Assembly: GCA_947503005.1 (NCBI GenBank)
Contig: CANNCA010000003.1
Span: 488,515 to 552,514, forward strand
Length of the DNA: 64,000 nt
Direction of reading: 5' to 3'
Origin: an uncultured Flavobacteriaceae bacterium
GTDB lineage: Bacteria; Bacteroidota; Bacteroidia; Flavobacteriales; Flavobacteriaceae
The position numbers and the translations under genes are program-made. Under the pieces are notes generated by a model that was given only the letters and a program-made list of their open reading frames with translations, did not search any database and was not told the DNA's origin. Below are positions 1 through 8,598 of this stretch, in pieces; the first letter of the stretch is position 1, and every line of letters begins with the position of its first letter.

Positions 1-132
1 ATTATTCTCCGCCTTTATCTCATCAAGAAGAAACATGACAAAATATACGTAGGCGACCAAAACACCAATGGCAATTAAAAATGGGAGTATATACTTTAGA
101 TAATCAAGTGGTGTTACTTTATTTTCAGTCAT
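1..132 (-). CDS. N-terminal fragment of a small membrane protein (runs off left edge)
   Basis: Only the first 44 codons are in the window; the gene continues past base 1. It starts with ATG at 132. About 17 polar residues (MTENKVTPLDYLKYILP) are followed by one hydrophobic segment at roughly residues 16-38 (ILPFLIAIGVLVAYVYFVMFLL) and then a charged stretch (DEIKAEN). This fits a short inner-membrane protein or the N-terminal anchor of a larger one. No family is recognisable from so little sequence. The next gene on the same strand, the thioredoxin-like gene, lies more than 300 bases away, so no operon link is implied. Confidence 0.55.
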   Translation of the reverse strand, partial: MTENKVTPLDYLKYILPFLIAIGVLVAYVYFVMFLLDEIKAENN

Positions 133-453
133 AACTTAAAAAGATCTTAATGGTTTGTAAATATATTTTCAATTGGTAGTATGAATCCATACCCATTGCT
201 GGGTATTTTCTCAAACAATACATTGGGGGAAGGGTGAATTGGCTTAAGCCTTCTAAATTTAATAAATTATCTTATAATAAAGTACAGAAAATTCAACCAA
301 GGAATCATGATTTGGAATGTAGCCGGATTGGGGTTTTTGGTGTTCCAAGGGTAACCACACCTTTCTCCGCCAGCCGCCGGATTCATTCCGTGCATTCCTC
401 TCGGTCGTACCTCCCTCGTCGGATGCAAGGCATAAGGAGGGTAGCTTAATAAA
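133..453. other. intergenic region, no gene supported
   Basis: This 321-base gap lies between two leftward genes. It is AT-rich except for a more GC-rich stretch at about 355-440 with no clear dyad symmetry that I can fold by eye. A 71-codon frame on the + strand (234-449) has a composition unlike the real genes here (rich in S, R, P) and no recognisable start context, so I do not call it. The GC-rich stretch is probably another decayed intergenic repeat like those at 1083 and 10401. Confidence 0.4.
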
Positions 454-1020
454 TTATTCCCTCAATAAACTTTCTAGAATACTTCTCACCTTCTTACTGT
501 CCCAATTAGCAGCTCCTGTCTCTTTGATAATGATTTTACCGTTTTTATCAATAAGATAATTGGTAGGAATACTACGATCCACCAATTTTTCAGGTGGCGC
601 CATCCTCGGGATAAAAACCGGAAGATGGTATGCTTTCTTTTCCAAAAAACGGCCAACCACTCTAGGATCCTCGTGGGTGATCAACAGAAAATCAACCTGG
701 TCTCCGTAGTCATCATACATTTTTTGGATACTAGGCAGTTCGGCAATACAAGGGGGACACCAAGTTGCCCAGTAACTGATAAAGGTGACTTTTCCGGTGC
801 CTATTTCTATGGTTTTTGGAGTGCCTTTTAAATCTGTAAGTTGATATGAAAAAGGTTCTAATTGAGTTTGGTCTTCGGCATCCAACTCCGATGGAGACCA
901 GACCAATAGCTTCAACTTGTTTACCGCGACTTGAATAGGGGTTCGGGTTTGGGGAACAATCAACAGCACTAGAAATACTGCGAAAATGAGGCTGCTTAGT
1001 TTTGGTTTTTTTCTTTTCAC
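454..1020 (-). CDS. TlpA-like membrane-anchored thioredoxin family protein
   Basis: A thiol-disulfide oxidoreductase of the TlpA/ResA/AhpC-TSA type, acting outside the cytoplasmic membrane on redox-active cysteines of partner proteins. One N-terminal hydrophobic segment (about residues 9-24) is an anchor or signal; the thioredoxin fold follows from about residue 55. The active site WCPPC has cysteines at residues 88 and 91, and the cis-Pro loop is in the SIPTNYLID segment, where the Pro precedes TNYLID. At 188 aa it is normal for the family. The start is GTG at 1020; no ATG lies nearby in frame. The partner is not known: neighbours are unrelated and no cytochrome c maturation genes are close. 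Confidence 0.88.
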   Translation of the reverse strand: MKRKKPKLSSLIFAVFLVLLIVPQTRTPIQVAVNKLKLLVWSPSELDAEDQTQLEPFSYQLTDLKGTPKTIEIGTGKVTFISYWATWCPPCIAELPSIQKMYDDYGDQVDFLLITHEDPRVVGRFLEKKAYHLPVFIPRMAPPEKLVDRSIPTNYLIDKNGKIIIKETGAANWDSKKVRSILESLLRE

Positions 1021-1082
1021 GTGGGTAAATTAGTGAATTTATTCGTCGGGTTAGGTGGTTGAACCTTTCGTGTTCCTAAGCT

Positions 1083-1105
1083 CTCGACTCCGCTCGAGGT
1101 GACAG
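1083..1105. repeat. interspersed intergenic repeat (CTCGACT..GGTGACAG family)
   Basis: This 23-base unit begins CTCGACTCCGCTCGAG (inner palindrome CTCG..CGAG) and ends GGTGACAG. Related copies occur at 10401-10447, 25936-25960 and 32361-32428, always between genes. Downstream at 1141-1218 a second GC-rich block contains a CCCCTT-GAAA-AAGGGG hairpin. Both lie in the 296-base gap before the aldo/keto reductase gene, which otherwise holds nothing I can name. Confidence 0.55.
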
Positions 1106-1316
1106 TGGTTGTATCGTCTTTCTAGATACATTCACCAAAACCCCTCCGCCCTTTTGCCAGCGCTACATCTCGCCCACTGCCCGCGCAGTGTCGCCCCTTG
1201 AAAAAAGGGGAGGACCTGAATACTGCCGGTTAGAAAAACCCCTTTCACAAACTCTTAACAGCATCTTTCATCGAAAAAGGCTAATTTAAAGCATATCAAC
1301 CCATACATCAGCAGTT

Positions 1317-2258
1317 TTGAACTATTCTAGAAGAGCCATCTTAAAACGCTACGGACTTGCAGGCCTGGGTTTGGTTACAACACCTACTCTATTCTCATTT
1401 TCAAACCCAATTTTAATTTCAAAAGAAGACACCATGGGGCAGCGGATGATTCCCAGTTCGGGAGAAAAATTACCAATGGTCGGTCTGGGTACTTGGCAAA
1501 CTTTCGATGTGGGGAATTCGCAAGCTGAATTGGAGCAACGAAAACAGGTACTGGCCGAAATGTATAAAATGGGTGGTACAGTGATAGATTCCTCCCCGAT
1601 GTATGGTTCTTCTGAGGCTGTTGTGGGTCGCGTAGCATCGCAACTCGAAAGTCAAAACAATTTTTTCTATGCCACCAAAGTATGGACATCCGGCAGACAA
1701 GCGGGTATCGACCAAATGAATGCCTCTTTTAAAAAAATGCAACGCAATACCATGGATTTGATGCAAATACATAATCTCGTGGATTGGGAAACCCATGTAA
1801 AAACATTACGCGCTTGGAAGGAAGCAGGTAAAATCCGCTATTGGGGTTTGACGCATTATGTCGATTCGGCACACCCTACTTTAGAGTCCATCATCAAATC
1901 TGACCGACCCGATTTTGTGCAATTCAATTATTCGATACGCTCTCGGAATGCCGAGAAATCGCTTTTTGAAACCTGTCAAAAAAATAACACTGCGGTAATC
2001 ATAAATCAACCTTATGATAGTGGCAATTTGTTCCGAAAAGTCAAAGGAAAAGAGTTACCCAATTGGGCCTCTGAATATGGAATTCAAAGTTGGGGGCAGT
2101 ACTTCTTAAAATTTATTCTTTCCAATCCTGAGGTGACTTGTGTGATTCCTGGGACTTCGAAATTAAAACACCTTATTGACAATATGGGTGCTGGCTATGG
2201 CACCTTGCCTGATGCGAATGGACGGGAGAAAATGGCGGCGTATTTGGAGGGGATGTAG
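1317..2258 (+). CDS. Tat-exported aldo/keto reductase
   Basis: An NAD(P)H-dependent oxidoreductase of the aldo/keto reductase superfamily; the substrate cannot be told. The N-terminus carries a twin-arginine signal (SRRAILKRYGLAGLGLV, residues 4-20), so the enzyme is expected to be exported folded with its cofactor. The TIM-barrel starts near residue 45 (PMVGLGTWQ), and the catalytic tetrad is visible as D91, Y96, K121 and H152. The only start that keeps the Tat motif is TTG at 1317; the next in-frame ATG (residue 40) would remove it. The 313-aa length is normal for a signal plus barrel. It is monocistronic, between repeat-rich gaps. Confidence 0.88.
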   Translation: MNYSRRAILKRYGLAGLGLVTTPTLFSFSNPILISKEDTMGQRMIPSSGEKLPMVGLGTWQTFDVGNSQAELEQRKQVLAEMYKMGGTVIDSSPMYGSSEAVVGRVASQLESQNNFFYATKVWTSGRQAGIDQMNASFKKMQRNTMDLMQIHNLVDWETHVKTLRAWKEAGKIRYWGLTHYVDSAHPTLESIIKSDRPDFVQFNYSIRSRNAEKSLFETCQKNNTAVIINQPYDSGNLFRKVKGKELPNWASEYGIQSWGQYFLKFILSNPEVTCVIPGTSKLKHLIDNMGAGYGTLPDANGREKMAAYLEGM

Positions 2259-2263
2259 GGTTT

Positions 2264-2338
2264 TGCGCTATACGCTGTACGCCCCACGCTATACGCGTTT
2301 TAGCGATTTGCGCGAGGCGTGTAGCGTGTAGCGCTTAT
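2264..2338. repeat. CGCTATACG-type intergenic inverted repeat
   Basis: The left arm GCGCTATACGCTGTACGCC and the right arm GGCGTGTAGCGTGTAGCGC pair at 16 of 19 positions, forming a long hairpin just after the aldo/keto reductase stop. The unit is built from CGCTATA/CGCTGTA steps. A related array (CGCTATACGCTTTTCGCC..) lies at 11323-11365 after the EcsC gene. It may serve as a transcription end structure or be a mobile palindromic repeat. Confidence 0.5.
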
Positions 2339-2380
2339 GTCCTAAGAGCTTTTTTAAAGGACCAATTCAAAATACTATAC

Positions 2381-2887
2381 TTAATTGCCATCACCAACGG
2401 TCGGATTAGTAGGTGCGAAAATACCATTGGGATTTTCTTTTACTATCCATACGTGCAATTGCCATTGGCTTAGATGGGTATTGATTTCCCATTCATCAAG
2501 ATTACCGGTAAACCCCTCTGGCGGTGTGCCCGGGTTATCTAAATCTGCTATGGGTGATGCATATTCTACGGCAACAAATTCCATATTCCCATTTGCATCT
2601 GGGGCATATAAGATGATTTCAGGTTTTTCCAATTCAAACGTATTATCCATTCTGGTTGGCAACACATAATGGTGGCCCATATTGGGCACAAAACCAGACG
2701 CATCAAAAAAACCTTCACCAGTAGCTACGTCAACATTGGCATATTTGGCAGTGGCAGCGGTTAATTGGTTTACTTCTAATTCCCATGCGGTCATAGTGAC
2801 CTCATCATCATCGCTACAAGACCATCCAAAAAATAAAAGTGGTAGGCCTAAACAAAGCTGTCGTAAAAATGATTTCATTTTTTTCAT
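2381..2887 (-). CDS. predicted lipoprotein, unknown function
   Basis: A 168-aa protein with a signal peptide ending at a cysteine followed by an acidic run (SCSDDDE, Cys24), typical of surface lipoproteins in Bacteroidota. The mature part is about 145 aa, with a conserved-looking end (LHVWIVKENPNGIFAPTNP) and no enzymatic motif I recognise. It lies 35 bases downstream of the cupin gene on the same strand, so both are probably co-transcribed from the promoter at 3513-3520. The pair is therefore a likely target of the hybrid regulator encoded divergently. Small predicted lipoproteins ending in a W-x-NP-x-G-x-F pattern recur in this phylum, but I cannot give a function. Confidence 0.75.
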   Translation of the reverse strand: MKKMKSFLRQLCLGLPLLFFGWSCSDDDEVTMTAWELEVNQLTAATAKYANVDVATGEGFFDASGFVPNMGHHYVLPTRMDNTFELEKPEIILYAPDANGNMEFVAVEYASPIADLDNPGTPPEGFTGNLDEWEINTHLSQWQLHVWIVKENPNGIFAPTNPTVGDGN

Positions 2888-2922
2888 AATTCACAGGTTT
2901 AAAATATTAATACTACTTTTAA

Positions 2923-3468
2923 CTAAACAAATTGAATTCCGTAGGTTTCGCAGATGGCCGATACCTTTTTAAAGTCTGGTGGACCAGGTGGCATGTTATG
3001 AAACTCTTGAAACATATGTTCCATACCTGATGGAAAAGCGCTAACCCACATCTTGGCGTTTTCATCGCCAACTACTTTCCAAGAGTGTACCAAATTTTTA
3101 GGCGCATAGGCCATATCTCCTTCTAACAATACTGTTGTTCTACCATCTACCATTAGTTCTACTTGCCCTTGCAGCACCCTAAAAATCTCATCCTCTTTAG
3201 TATGAATGTGAGGTGGTATGCCTGAGCCAGGTTTTAAATCATCAATCCATTCAAAAACTTGATTGCCCGTATCGGCACCTACAACTTTTTGCCATTGTGG
3301 ATTGCCCAAAACATGCAGTTGGGTGCCCTCATCCGCTTTAACAATCTTTTCTTTGATTTTGCCTTTTGAAAAGGTTTGCCCTTTAAAAAAAGCCTTTGCT
3401 GAAGTCATGGGTAACAGGGCTAGTGCACTAGTGCCCCATAATTGCTTTAAAAATCTTTTTCTATTCAT
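2923..3468 (-). CDS. secreted cupin-domain protein
   Basis: A single-domain cupin of 181 aa. The N-terminus (NRKRFLKQLWGTSALALLP) resembles a Tat signal with KR in place of RR, followed by AKA-type cleavage near residue 26. The metal-binding cupin motif 1 is present: H87-x-H89-xxxx-E94, and motif 2 gives H128 (PKNLVHSW). It probably binds a metal; the substrate is unknown. It is the first gene of a two-gene leftward unit with the 168-aa lipoprotein, divergent from the hybrid sensor-regulator gene at 3707, with a symmetric operator between them. An enzymatic (dioxygenase, isomerase) or sensory role are both possible. Confidence 0.85.
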   Translation of the reverse strand: MNRKRFLKQLWGTSALALLPMTSAKAFFKGQTFSKGKIKEKIVKADEGTQLHVLGNPQWQKVVGADTGNQVFEWIDDLKPGSGIPPHIHTKEDEIFRVLQGQVELMVDGRTTVLLEGDMAYAPKNLVHSWKVVGDENAKMWVSAFPSGMEHMFQEFHNMPPGPPDFKKVSAICETYGIQFV

Positions 3469-3512
3469 TACAAACGATTTTAGTTGTTATTATTCCTAGT
3501 ATGCTATTGGGG

Positions 3513-3520
3513 CAAATCTA
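3513..3520 (-). promoter_or_regulatory. -7 promoter box of the cupin/lipoprotein unit
   Basis: Read on the minus strand the bases are TAGATTTG, a perfect match to the Bacteroidota -7 box TAnnTTTG. No TTG is found at the usual -33 distance; instead the nearest operator half-site (3551-3558) sits about 31-38 bases upstream of the box, as expected for an activator-dependent promoter. The predicted transcript start is near 3506, about 38 bases before the ATG at 3468. Confidence 0.5.
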
Positions 3521-3550
3521 TTTTAGCCCAGCTGTTTGTATTGGTAATTG

Positions 3551-3618
3551 TGTTTCAGATTTTGACTGTTTTGTTTCATTTTGAAGCAGATGAAACAAAA
3601 GTGTTATTTGATGAAACA
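3551..3618. promoter_or_regulatory. symmetric four-half-site operator (ATGAAACA)
   Basis: Four copies of one octamer: TGTTTCAG (3551-3558), TGTTTCAT (3572-3579), ATGAAACA (3590-3597) and ATGAAACA (3611-3618). The outer and inner copies are exactly 21 bases apart on each side, and all four are mirror-symmetric about 3584.5. The inner pair extends to 11-bp perfect arms (3569-3579 and 3590-3600). Direct half-sites 21 bp apart are what AraC-type dimers use, and the gene starting at 3707 encodes an AraC output domain. The site is placed to serve both divergent promoters. Confidence 0.65.
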
Positions 3619-3706
3619 TAGCTGTTACGCGGGAAGCCTTAAAGCTTGGATATTAGCAGTGTATTGCTACTCGATAATAATTTCAGTACCTTTTTGAAGC
3701 CAAGCC

Positions 3707-6550
3707 ATGAAACAAACAACGCTCCGAATTCTACTTTGCCTCTTTGCTCTGAATACACTTTCAGGACAAAAAATTTATGAGTTAGACCCAAAATATCCTG
3801 TTCATGACCTAAACGCTGCCCTACAGGTATATGCGGATAGTACAGCACAACTAACGCCAGCTTTTTTACTCAATGACCATATGCTCGCGTACACCCCGGG
3901 AGATGAACTGCCCAAATTGCTACAAACGAATCTTACCTATTGGGGAAAGCTGCAAATAAAAGTGCTGGATGGAGTGCCCGGCTGGAAGTTACACTTTGAA
4001 GATATTATGATCGGCCCTCCAGCATGGACGAAAAGTAATGGTAAAATCGATGTGTATGGGTATGTGGATGGCACTTTATTGTTTCATCAAAAAACAGGGG
4101 TAGAATACCCTAAAAAAGAGCGTGCTACCAATGACCATTGGGTGTTGAATAGTATTGACCTTGGAGACCTGCCTACTGACACTTTGGTTACCCTAATTAT
4201 CAAAGCGCAAGGCAATAGTTTTGGTTATCCGGCCTATTTTCATTTGAGTGCCCGAAGTCCAGAACAATCCTTCTACCATGAACCCTATCAATACCACAGA
4301 ACGTTCAATGCCTTTATGTTCGGAGTTACATTTATTGTGTTTCTCTATTTTTTGTTGCAATTCATTTATTTGAGGGAACGTGTCTATTTCTGGTTTTCAC
4401 TCTGGTTGTTCTTCTGCATGACTACGCAATCGATGACCATTGGATTAGTTGTTGGCACCCTAGGTGCTATACGTTATCCCCTGTGGATATTTACTGCACA
4501 CGGTCAATTCTTTATTTTTTGGTTTTTTGGCCGTTCGTTTGTTGGGTCAAAGCAAAAATTTCCAATGCTCGACAAATTCATTAAAGGGTTGGCTATTTTT
4601 ATCTTGATTGAAATTGTGATTACAGCATTTTACGTCATTGGGTTTAAGCCCGAAACCAACTTCACATCACCCCATAATTGGCATTATATCTTCCTAAATA
4701 TTTATGCCATCGGGAGTCTTATTTTGTCCGTTCTACTGCTCTTAAAGAAAGACCTTTTTGCGCGCTACTTTGGAATAGGATCCATGATTGCCAGTATTTT
4801 TTTTATCATCGGCACCTTGTGGTCAATGGGAACAATACGACCACCGTTTGGCATAGACCCTTACTCTACAGGTATGTTTTTGCAGATTGTCATCTACTCC
4901 TTCGGTTTATCGTATCGAAGCCGGAAGATTACCGAGCAAAATCAAGTTAAAAAAATACAAGCAGAGCGCTCGTTGGCAGAAATACAACGTATGAAAGATT
5001 TAGACGAGGTTAAAACACGCTTTTTTGCCAACATTAGTCATGAATTTAGAACACCTCTAGCTTTAATCAAAGGACCTTTAGAGCAAGCGGAGAAACTGAC
5101 AAAAAACGGTGCCGAAAAATCTGTTCAGCTTTCTGAAAAAACCTTTGGTCTTATCAAAAAGAATACAATACGATTACAAGTGCTCGTGAATCAATTGCTT
5201 GACCTTTCTAAAATAGAGGGTGGCAACCTAAATCTAAAATTAAGTCAGGGCGGTCTCATGGCATTTCTTCGTTCTCACGTTTTTTCTTTCGAAAGTTGGG
5301 CCGAACGAAAGAACATAAGTCTAAACACTCATTTTTCTGGAAAATTTGATGCTGCCTATTATGACAAAGACAAACTGGAAAAGATATTGAACAACCTATT
5401 GTCCAATGCTTTTAAATATACTCCAGAAGGTGGCACCGTTACTGTGAATACCAACCTTACGGAAGAATTCTTATGGGTTGAAATAAGTGATACGGGTAAT
5501 GGCATACGCCAACAAGAAATCAATAAAATATTTGATCGTTTTTACCAAGTTGAAGGCAATGAGGACAAAGGGTCAGGTATAGGTTTGGCATTGACCAAAG
5601 AATTGGTCTCCATACAAAATGGACAGATTAATGTGCATAGTGAAAAAGGTAGAGGTACCACTTTTAAAGTGCGATTACCTGTAAGTCTAGAAAAACTGCC
5701 GAATATGGTAACCATAGATAAGGCGTCTGACTGGAGTATTGCACCTGAATTACCAATGAAAATCTTGAATGGAACAGTTGATGAAGAAAACCAGGACCTC
5801 AAAAATCATGAAGATGTGGTGCTATTAGTGGAAGACAATCAAGACTTACAAAGCTTTGTTTCTGAAATCTTAGCTACTAAATACAAAGTAATTAAAGCAA
5901 GTGATGGGCTGCAGGGTGAGCGAATGGCTTTTGAACACATCCCTGATTTGGTGATTAGCGATGTAATGATGCCAAAAAAAGATGGTTATGAACTTTGTAG
6001 TGCACTCAAAAACAATGTAAAAACAAGTCATGTGCCCATTATGATGTTAACGGCCAAAGCAGGACAAACCAATAAAATGGCTGGCCTTAGGCAGGGCGCT
6101 GATGCCTATTTAACCAAACCGTTTGATGCCGATGAATTGGTACTCCGCGCCCAAAACCTAATGAACGCCAGAAAAAAGATATGGGATCATTTTAAGTCTA
6201 TGGACATAAGTGCGGTTCAAGACCTGAACCTTAGTTCGGTTGATGATACGTTCTTACAAAAAGTGATTGCTTTCATTAAGGAAAATATTGATAATGAGCT
6301 GCTTTCTGTTGAAGATATAGGTTCACATGTAGGATTTAGTAGAGCGCAGTTGCATCGCAAATTAAAAGCATTAACCAATAAAAGTACGGGTCAATTAGTG
6401 AATGAAATTCGATTGAATACCGCCAAGCAAATGCTCACCCAAAAAGTGGGTTCTGTTTCGGAAGTTGCCTATTCCGTGGGATACTCAAACATGTCGTATT
6501 TTACAAAAAGCTTTAAAGCCAAATTTGGAGTATTACCAAGTAAAATTTAA
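3707..6550 (+). CDS. hybrid two-component sensor: 7TM-DISM, histidine kinase, receiver, AraC output
   Basis: One 947-aa protein holds a whole signalling path. Order: signal peptide (1-20), extracytoplasmic jelly-roll-like 7TMR-DISM sensor (about 25-190), seven membrane segments (about 198-405), coiled linker, HisKA with phospho-acceptor H445 in NISHEFRTPL, HATPase (N box NNLLSNAFKYTPEGG, G1 DTGNGI, G2 GSGIGLAL), receiver with phospho-acceptor D752 (ISDVMMPKKDGYE) and K in TKPFD, and a C-terminal AraC helix-turn-helix (about 840-945). Most polysaccharide-sensing hybrid regulators of this phylum have periplasmic beta-propellers; this one instead has the DISM/7TM module, so the ligand is likely a small molecule or carbohydrate bound by the jelly roll. 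It is divergent from the cupin pair across the symmetric operator and probably regulates it and itself. Confidence 0.92.
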   Translation: MKQTTLRILLCLFALNTLSGQKIYELDPKYPVHDLNAALQVYADSTAQLTPAFLLNDHMLAYTPGDELPKLLQTNLTYWGKLQIKVLDGVPGWKLHFEDIMIGPPAWTKSNGKIDVYGYVDGTLLFHQKTGVEYPKKERATNDHWVLNSIDLGDLPTDTLVTLIIKAQGNSFGYPAYFHLSARSPEQSFYHEPYQYHRTFNAFMFGVTFIVFLYFLLQFIYLRERVYFWFSLWLFFCMTTQSMTIGLVVGTLGAIRYPLWIFTAHGQFFIFWFFGRSFVGSKQKFPMLDKFIKGLAIFILIEIVITAFYVIGFKPETNFTSPHNWHYIFLNIYAIGSLILSVLLLLKKDLFARYFGIGSMIASIFFIIGTLWSMGTIRPPFGIDPYSTGMFLQIVIYSFGLSYRSRKITEQNQVKKIQAERSLAEIQRMKDLDEVKTRFFANISHEFRTPLALIKGPLEQAEKLTKNGAEKSVQLSEKTFGLIKKNTIRLQVLVNQLLDLSKIEGGNLNLKLSQGGLMAFLRSHVFSFESWAERKNISLNTHFSGKFDAAYYDKDKLEKILNNLLSNAFKYTPEGGTVTVNTNLTEEFLWVEISDTGNGIRQQEINKIFDRFYQVEGNEDKGSGIGLALTKELVSIQNGQINVHSEKGRGTTFKVRLPVSLEKLPNMVTIDKASDWSIAPELPMKILNGTVDEENQDLKNHEDVVLLVEDNQDLQSFVSEILATKYKVIKASDGLQGERMAFEHIPDLVISDVMMPKKDGYELCSALKNNVKTSHVPIMMLTAKAGQTNKMAGLRQGADAYLTKPFDADELVLRAQNLMNARKKIWDHFKSMDISAVQDLNLSSVDDTFLQKVIAFIKENIDNELLSVEDIGSHVGFSRAQLHRKLKALTNKSTGQLVNEIRLNTAKQMLTQKVGSVSEVAYSVGYSNMSYFTKSFKAKFGVLPSKI

Positions 6551-6590
6551 GGGAGCTTAATTTAAATTATTGAGAAACGAGTTCGGTTAA

Positions 6591-6615
6591 AGGTCCTCTT
6601 GAAAAAAGAGGACCT
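6591..6615. terminator. hairpin between convergent genes
   Basis: Perfect 10-bp stem AGGTCCTCTT / AAGAGGACCT with a GAAAA loop, between the stop of the hybrid sensor gene (6550) and the stop of the leftward gene at 6628. It lacks a clean T-tract on either side, so it is either a weak bidirectional terminator or a copy of the same hairpin repeat seen at 1192-1215 and 19231-19258. Confidence 0.5.
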
Positions 6616-6627
6616 TATAAATTCTCC

Positions 6628-7236
6628 TTATTTTAATCCTAATTCTTTTTTACGTTGTTGTAATATTTTATAGACGTCTATTTCATCACCTTCCTTGATG
6701 GAATCATCAACGGTTAACAAAACGTATCTTTTTAATCCGTTTCTGAATAAAAGCTCTTGGCCTATTTTTAAATCTACCCCGCTTGATGAATTGGGTGATA
6801 GGTTCGGGTTCATAACGTTGGGAATGATTAAGGGAATCGATTCATCACTAGGGTTGATTAGCTTAAAGCTAATGCGCTCGTTGCTACTTGCAACTTTTAG
6901 TTTGACATCGGTATTCAACATCTTAACCGAAAGCTTACCCATTTTATTGGAATTGTTGGTGAACACGATTTTGCTGCCTTGTTCTACCATGACTTCCACT
7001 TTTCCTAGAGGGCCTAATCCAAAGCCGCGGACGAATTCGCCGGTTTCCTTGTTTTCGACTTTAACATCTAAGCCCGCACCGGTGCTGTTTTTGAGTTGTA
7101 GTTCGTACATGTTGAAGTTGGGGTAATCCAATTCCATTGAAGTGCCTTGTGCGATTTCAAGGTTTGATTTTTGCGCTGTACTACATGAAGTGAATACTAA
7201 AAGAAGTACGGTGATGATTGTTGTTGTTTTTCTCAT
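6628..7236 (-). CDS. predicted lipoprotein, unknown function
   Basis: A 202-aa protein with a short signal and lipobox (LLLVFTSC, Cys18) followed by STAQKSN. The mature part is beta-rich, with alternating hydrophobic residues and many short strands (YELQLKNSTGAGLDVKVENKETG, KIVFTNNSNKMGKLSVKML), suggesting one or two Ig-like or jelly-roll domains. I see no catalytic motif. It is convergent with the hybrid sensor gene and lies 85 bases downstream of the AraC-type gene on the same strand, so it may be read as the last gene of that unit. Confidence 0.7.
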   Translation of the reverse strand: MRKTTTIITVLLLVFTSCSTAQKSNLEIAQGTSMELDYPNFNMYELQLKNSTGAGLDVKVENKETGEFVRGFGLGPLGKVEVMVEQGSKIVFTNNSNKMGKLSVKMLNTDVKLKVASSNERISFKLINPSDESIPLIIPNVMNPNLSPNSSSGVDLKIGQELLFRNGLKRYVLLTVDDSIKEGDEIDVYKILQQRKKELGLK

Positions 7237-7321
7237 GACATTTTGTTTTAAGTTCTTACTTGAGCAAATTTGGGAAAGTATTCTTGCCCCAACGACTTAA
7301 ATAAAATGGAGACGTCTCAAA

Positions 7322-8521
7322 TTATTTGAGACCCTTTTTTTTAAGGGTGTTCAGGTATTCGGTGGGTGTGAGTTTCACCTCTTTTTTGAAGACACGATTA
7401 AAGGTGGCCTTGCTGTTGAATCCGCATTCGAAGGCCAAACCGACCAAGGAGAATTGTTGGTGGTCGCCACCGCCCAAACGTCTTTTGAACTCTTCTATTC
7501 GAAATTGATTGACGAAGTCATTGAAATTCTTGCCGAAACCCATATTGATGATTTCGGAAACCTCAGCTCGGTTCAATTCGGTCTTTTCAGATAACTGGGT
7601 CAAGTTTAATTCTGGGTCGAGAAAAATCTTTTCTTCTTGAAACAGGCTATTGATTTCTTTCTTTTGTTCCAATAGCTTTTCATTTACATCAGCGGGAGCC
7701 GCTACTGAAAGATTTTGTGGTTTCCTTTCAGGTTTTTCAAAAGTCTTGAGGAAATCGAAATCGGTGAAATAGCCTTTTACTCCGAAGTACAATAAAGCGA
7801 TGGCGGAGAAGAATTGAATCCACCACTTTTGAATCCAGCTCATTTTAACAATGTATTCATCGACAAACATTTGTACAAGGCCATAGACGAATATGAAGGT
7901 GTATACCAACAAGAAATTACGAATCCAATTCAATTCTTTCTTTTCTGTATTGGAAAAGAATTGTTGAATCTCCTTTTTATAAGCATTGTACAACTGAAAG
8001 GAAAAAGCCAGATATAAGAGCATTTGTGCTACCGAGAAATAGGTCACCAAAGGATTTAGATAAGGCCATTGAAAATTCTCTACCAAGTAGCCATTTTGTT
8101 TTTCATCAAAACCGGGTTGTTGTACGTCATACATATAGATTACCATTTTAGCAGCGAAGAACAGTAGCCAGGGTACAAAATGCCAGAAATGTCTTTTGGT
8201 GAGTCGAAAACCTGGGGTAACCACACTTTTTACATAGAAGAAAATAAGCGGCGCCATGAGCAGGTCCATACTGACCAAAAAATAATTGATCTTGGTGTTG
8301 CGAAAGGTATCGTACCAGCTCATAAACCCTAAGGTATAAGTAGTTCGGTGATAGCATAGAATAAAGAGTATTCCAGCCAACAAAAGGTCGGGAAGTACTT
8401 GTTTTTGCAGATATCTTCGGTACAGCAGCACACATAAAATCGCTCCCTGAAGCCCTAGAATAAGAAGCGGAGTGCTATACAAGTTAAAGTCTGGAAAGCC
8501 CTGCAAGGGTAGTATTTGCAT
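7322..8521 (-). CDS. membrane-bound AraC-family transcriptional regulator
   Basis: A 399-aa regulator with the DNA-binding domain on a multi-spanning membrane protein. Residues 1-255 contain about seven to eight hydrophobic segments (for example LLILGLQGAILCVLLY, WHFVPWLLFFAAKMVIYMY, FLLVYTFIFVYGLVQMF). After a charged linker (about 258-290) comes an AraC-type double helix-turn-helix (about 295-395), ending in the signature FSLVGLAFECGFNSKATFNRVFKKEVKLTPTEY. Such proteins are common in Bacteroidota; the ligand and mechanism are generally unknown. The adjacent serine hydrolase or downstream lipoprotein genes are possible targets, but nothing in the DNA proves this. Confidence 0.88.
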   Translation of the reverse strand: MQILPLQGFPDFNLYSTPLLILGLQGAILCVLLYRRYLQKQVLPDLLLAGILFILCYHRTTYTLGFMSWYDTFRNTKINYFLVSMDLLMAPLIFFYVKSVVTPGFRLTKRHFWHFVPWLLFFAAKMVIYMYDVQQPGFDEKQNGYLVENFQWPYLNPLVTYFSVAQMLLYLAFSFQLYNAYKKEIQQFFSNTEKKELNWIRNFLLVYTFIFVYGLVQMFVDEYIVKMSWIQKWWIQFFSAIALLYFGVKGYFTDFDFLKTFEKPERKPQNLSVAAPADVNEKLLEQKKEINSLFQEEKIFLDPELNLTQLSEKTELNRAEVSEIINMGFGKNFNDFVNQFRIEEFKRRLGGGDHQQFSLVGLAFECGFNSKATFNRVFKKEVKLTPTEYLNTLKKKGLK

Positions 8522-8598
8522 TTGTGAAAAATTACACTATCAAATATATACTATTCTCGAAAAGCGGAATCTTTGAACGAACCCTAAAGCGTTTCGGA

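Noticed and set aside
234..449. 71-codon + strand reading frame in the gap near the left end
   Set aside because: Its composition is unlike genes here, it lies in a repeat-like GC-rich stretch and has no promoter box or start context.
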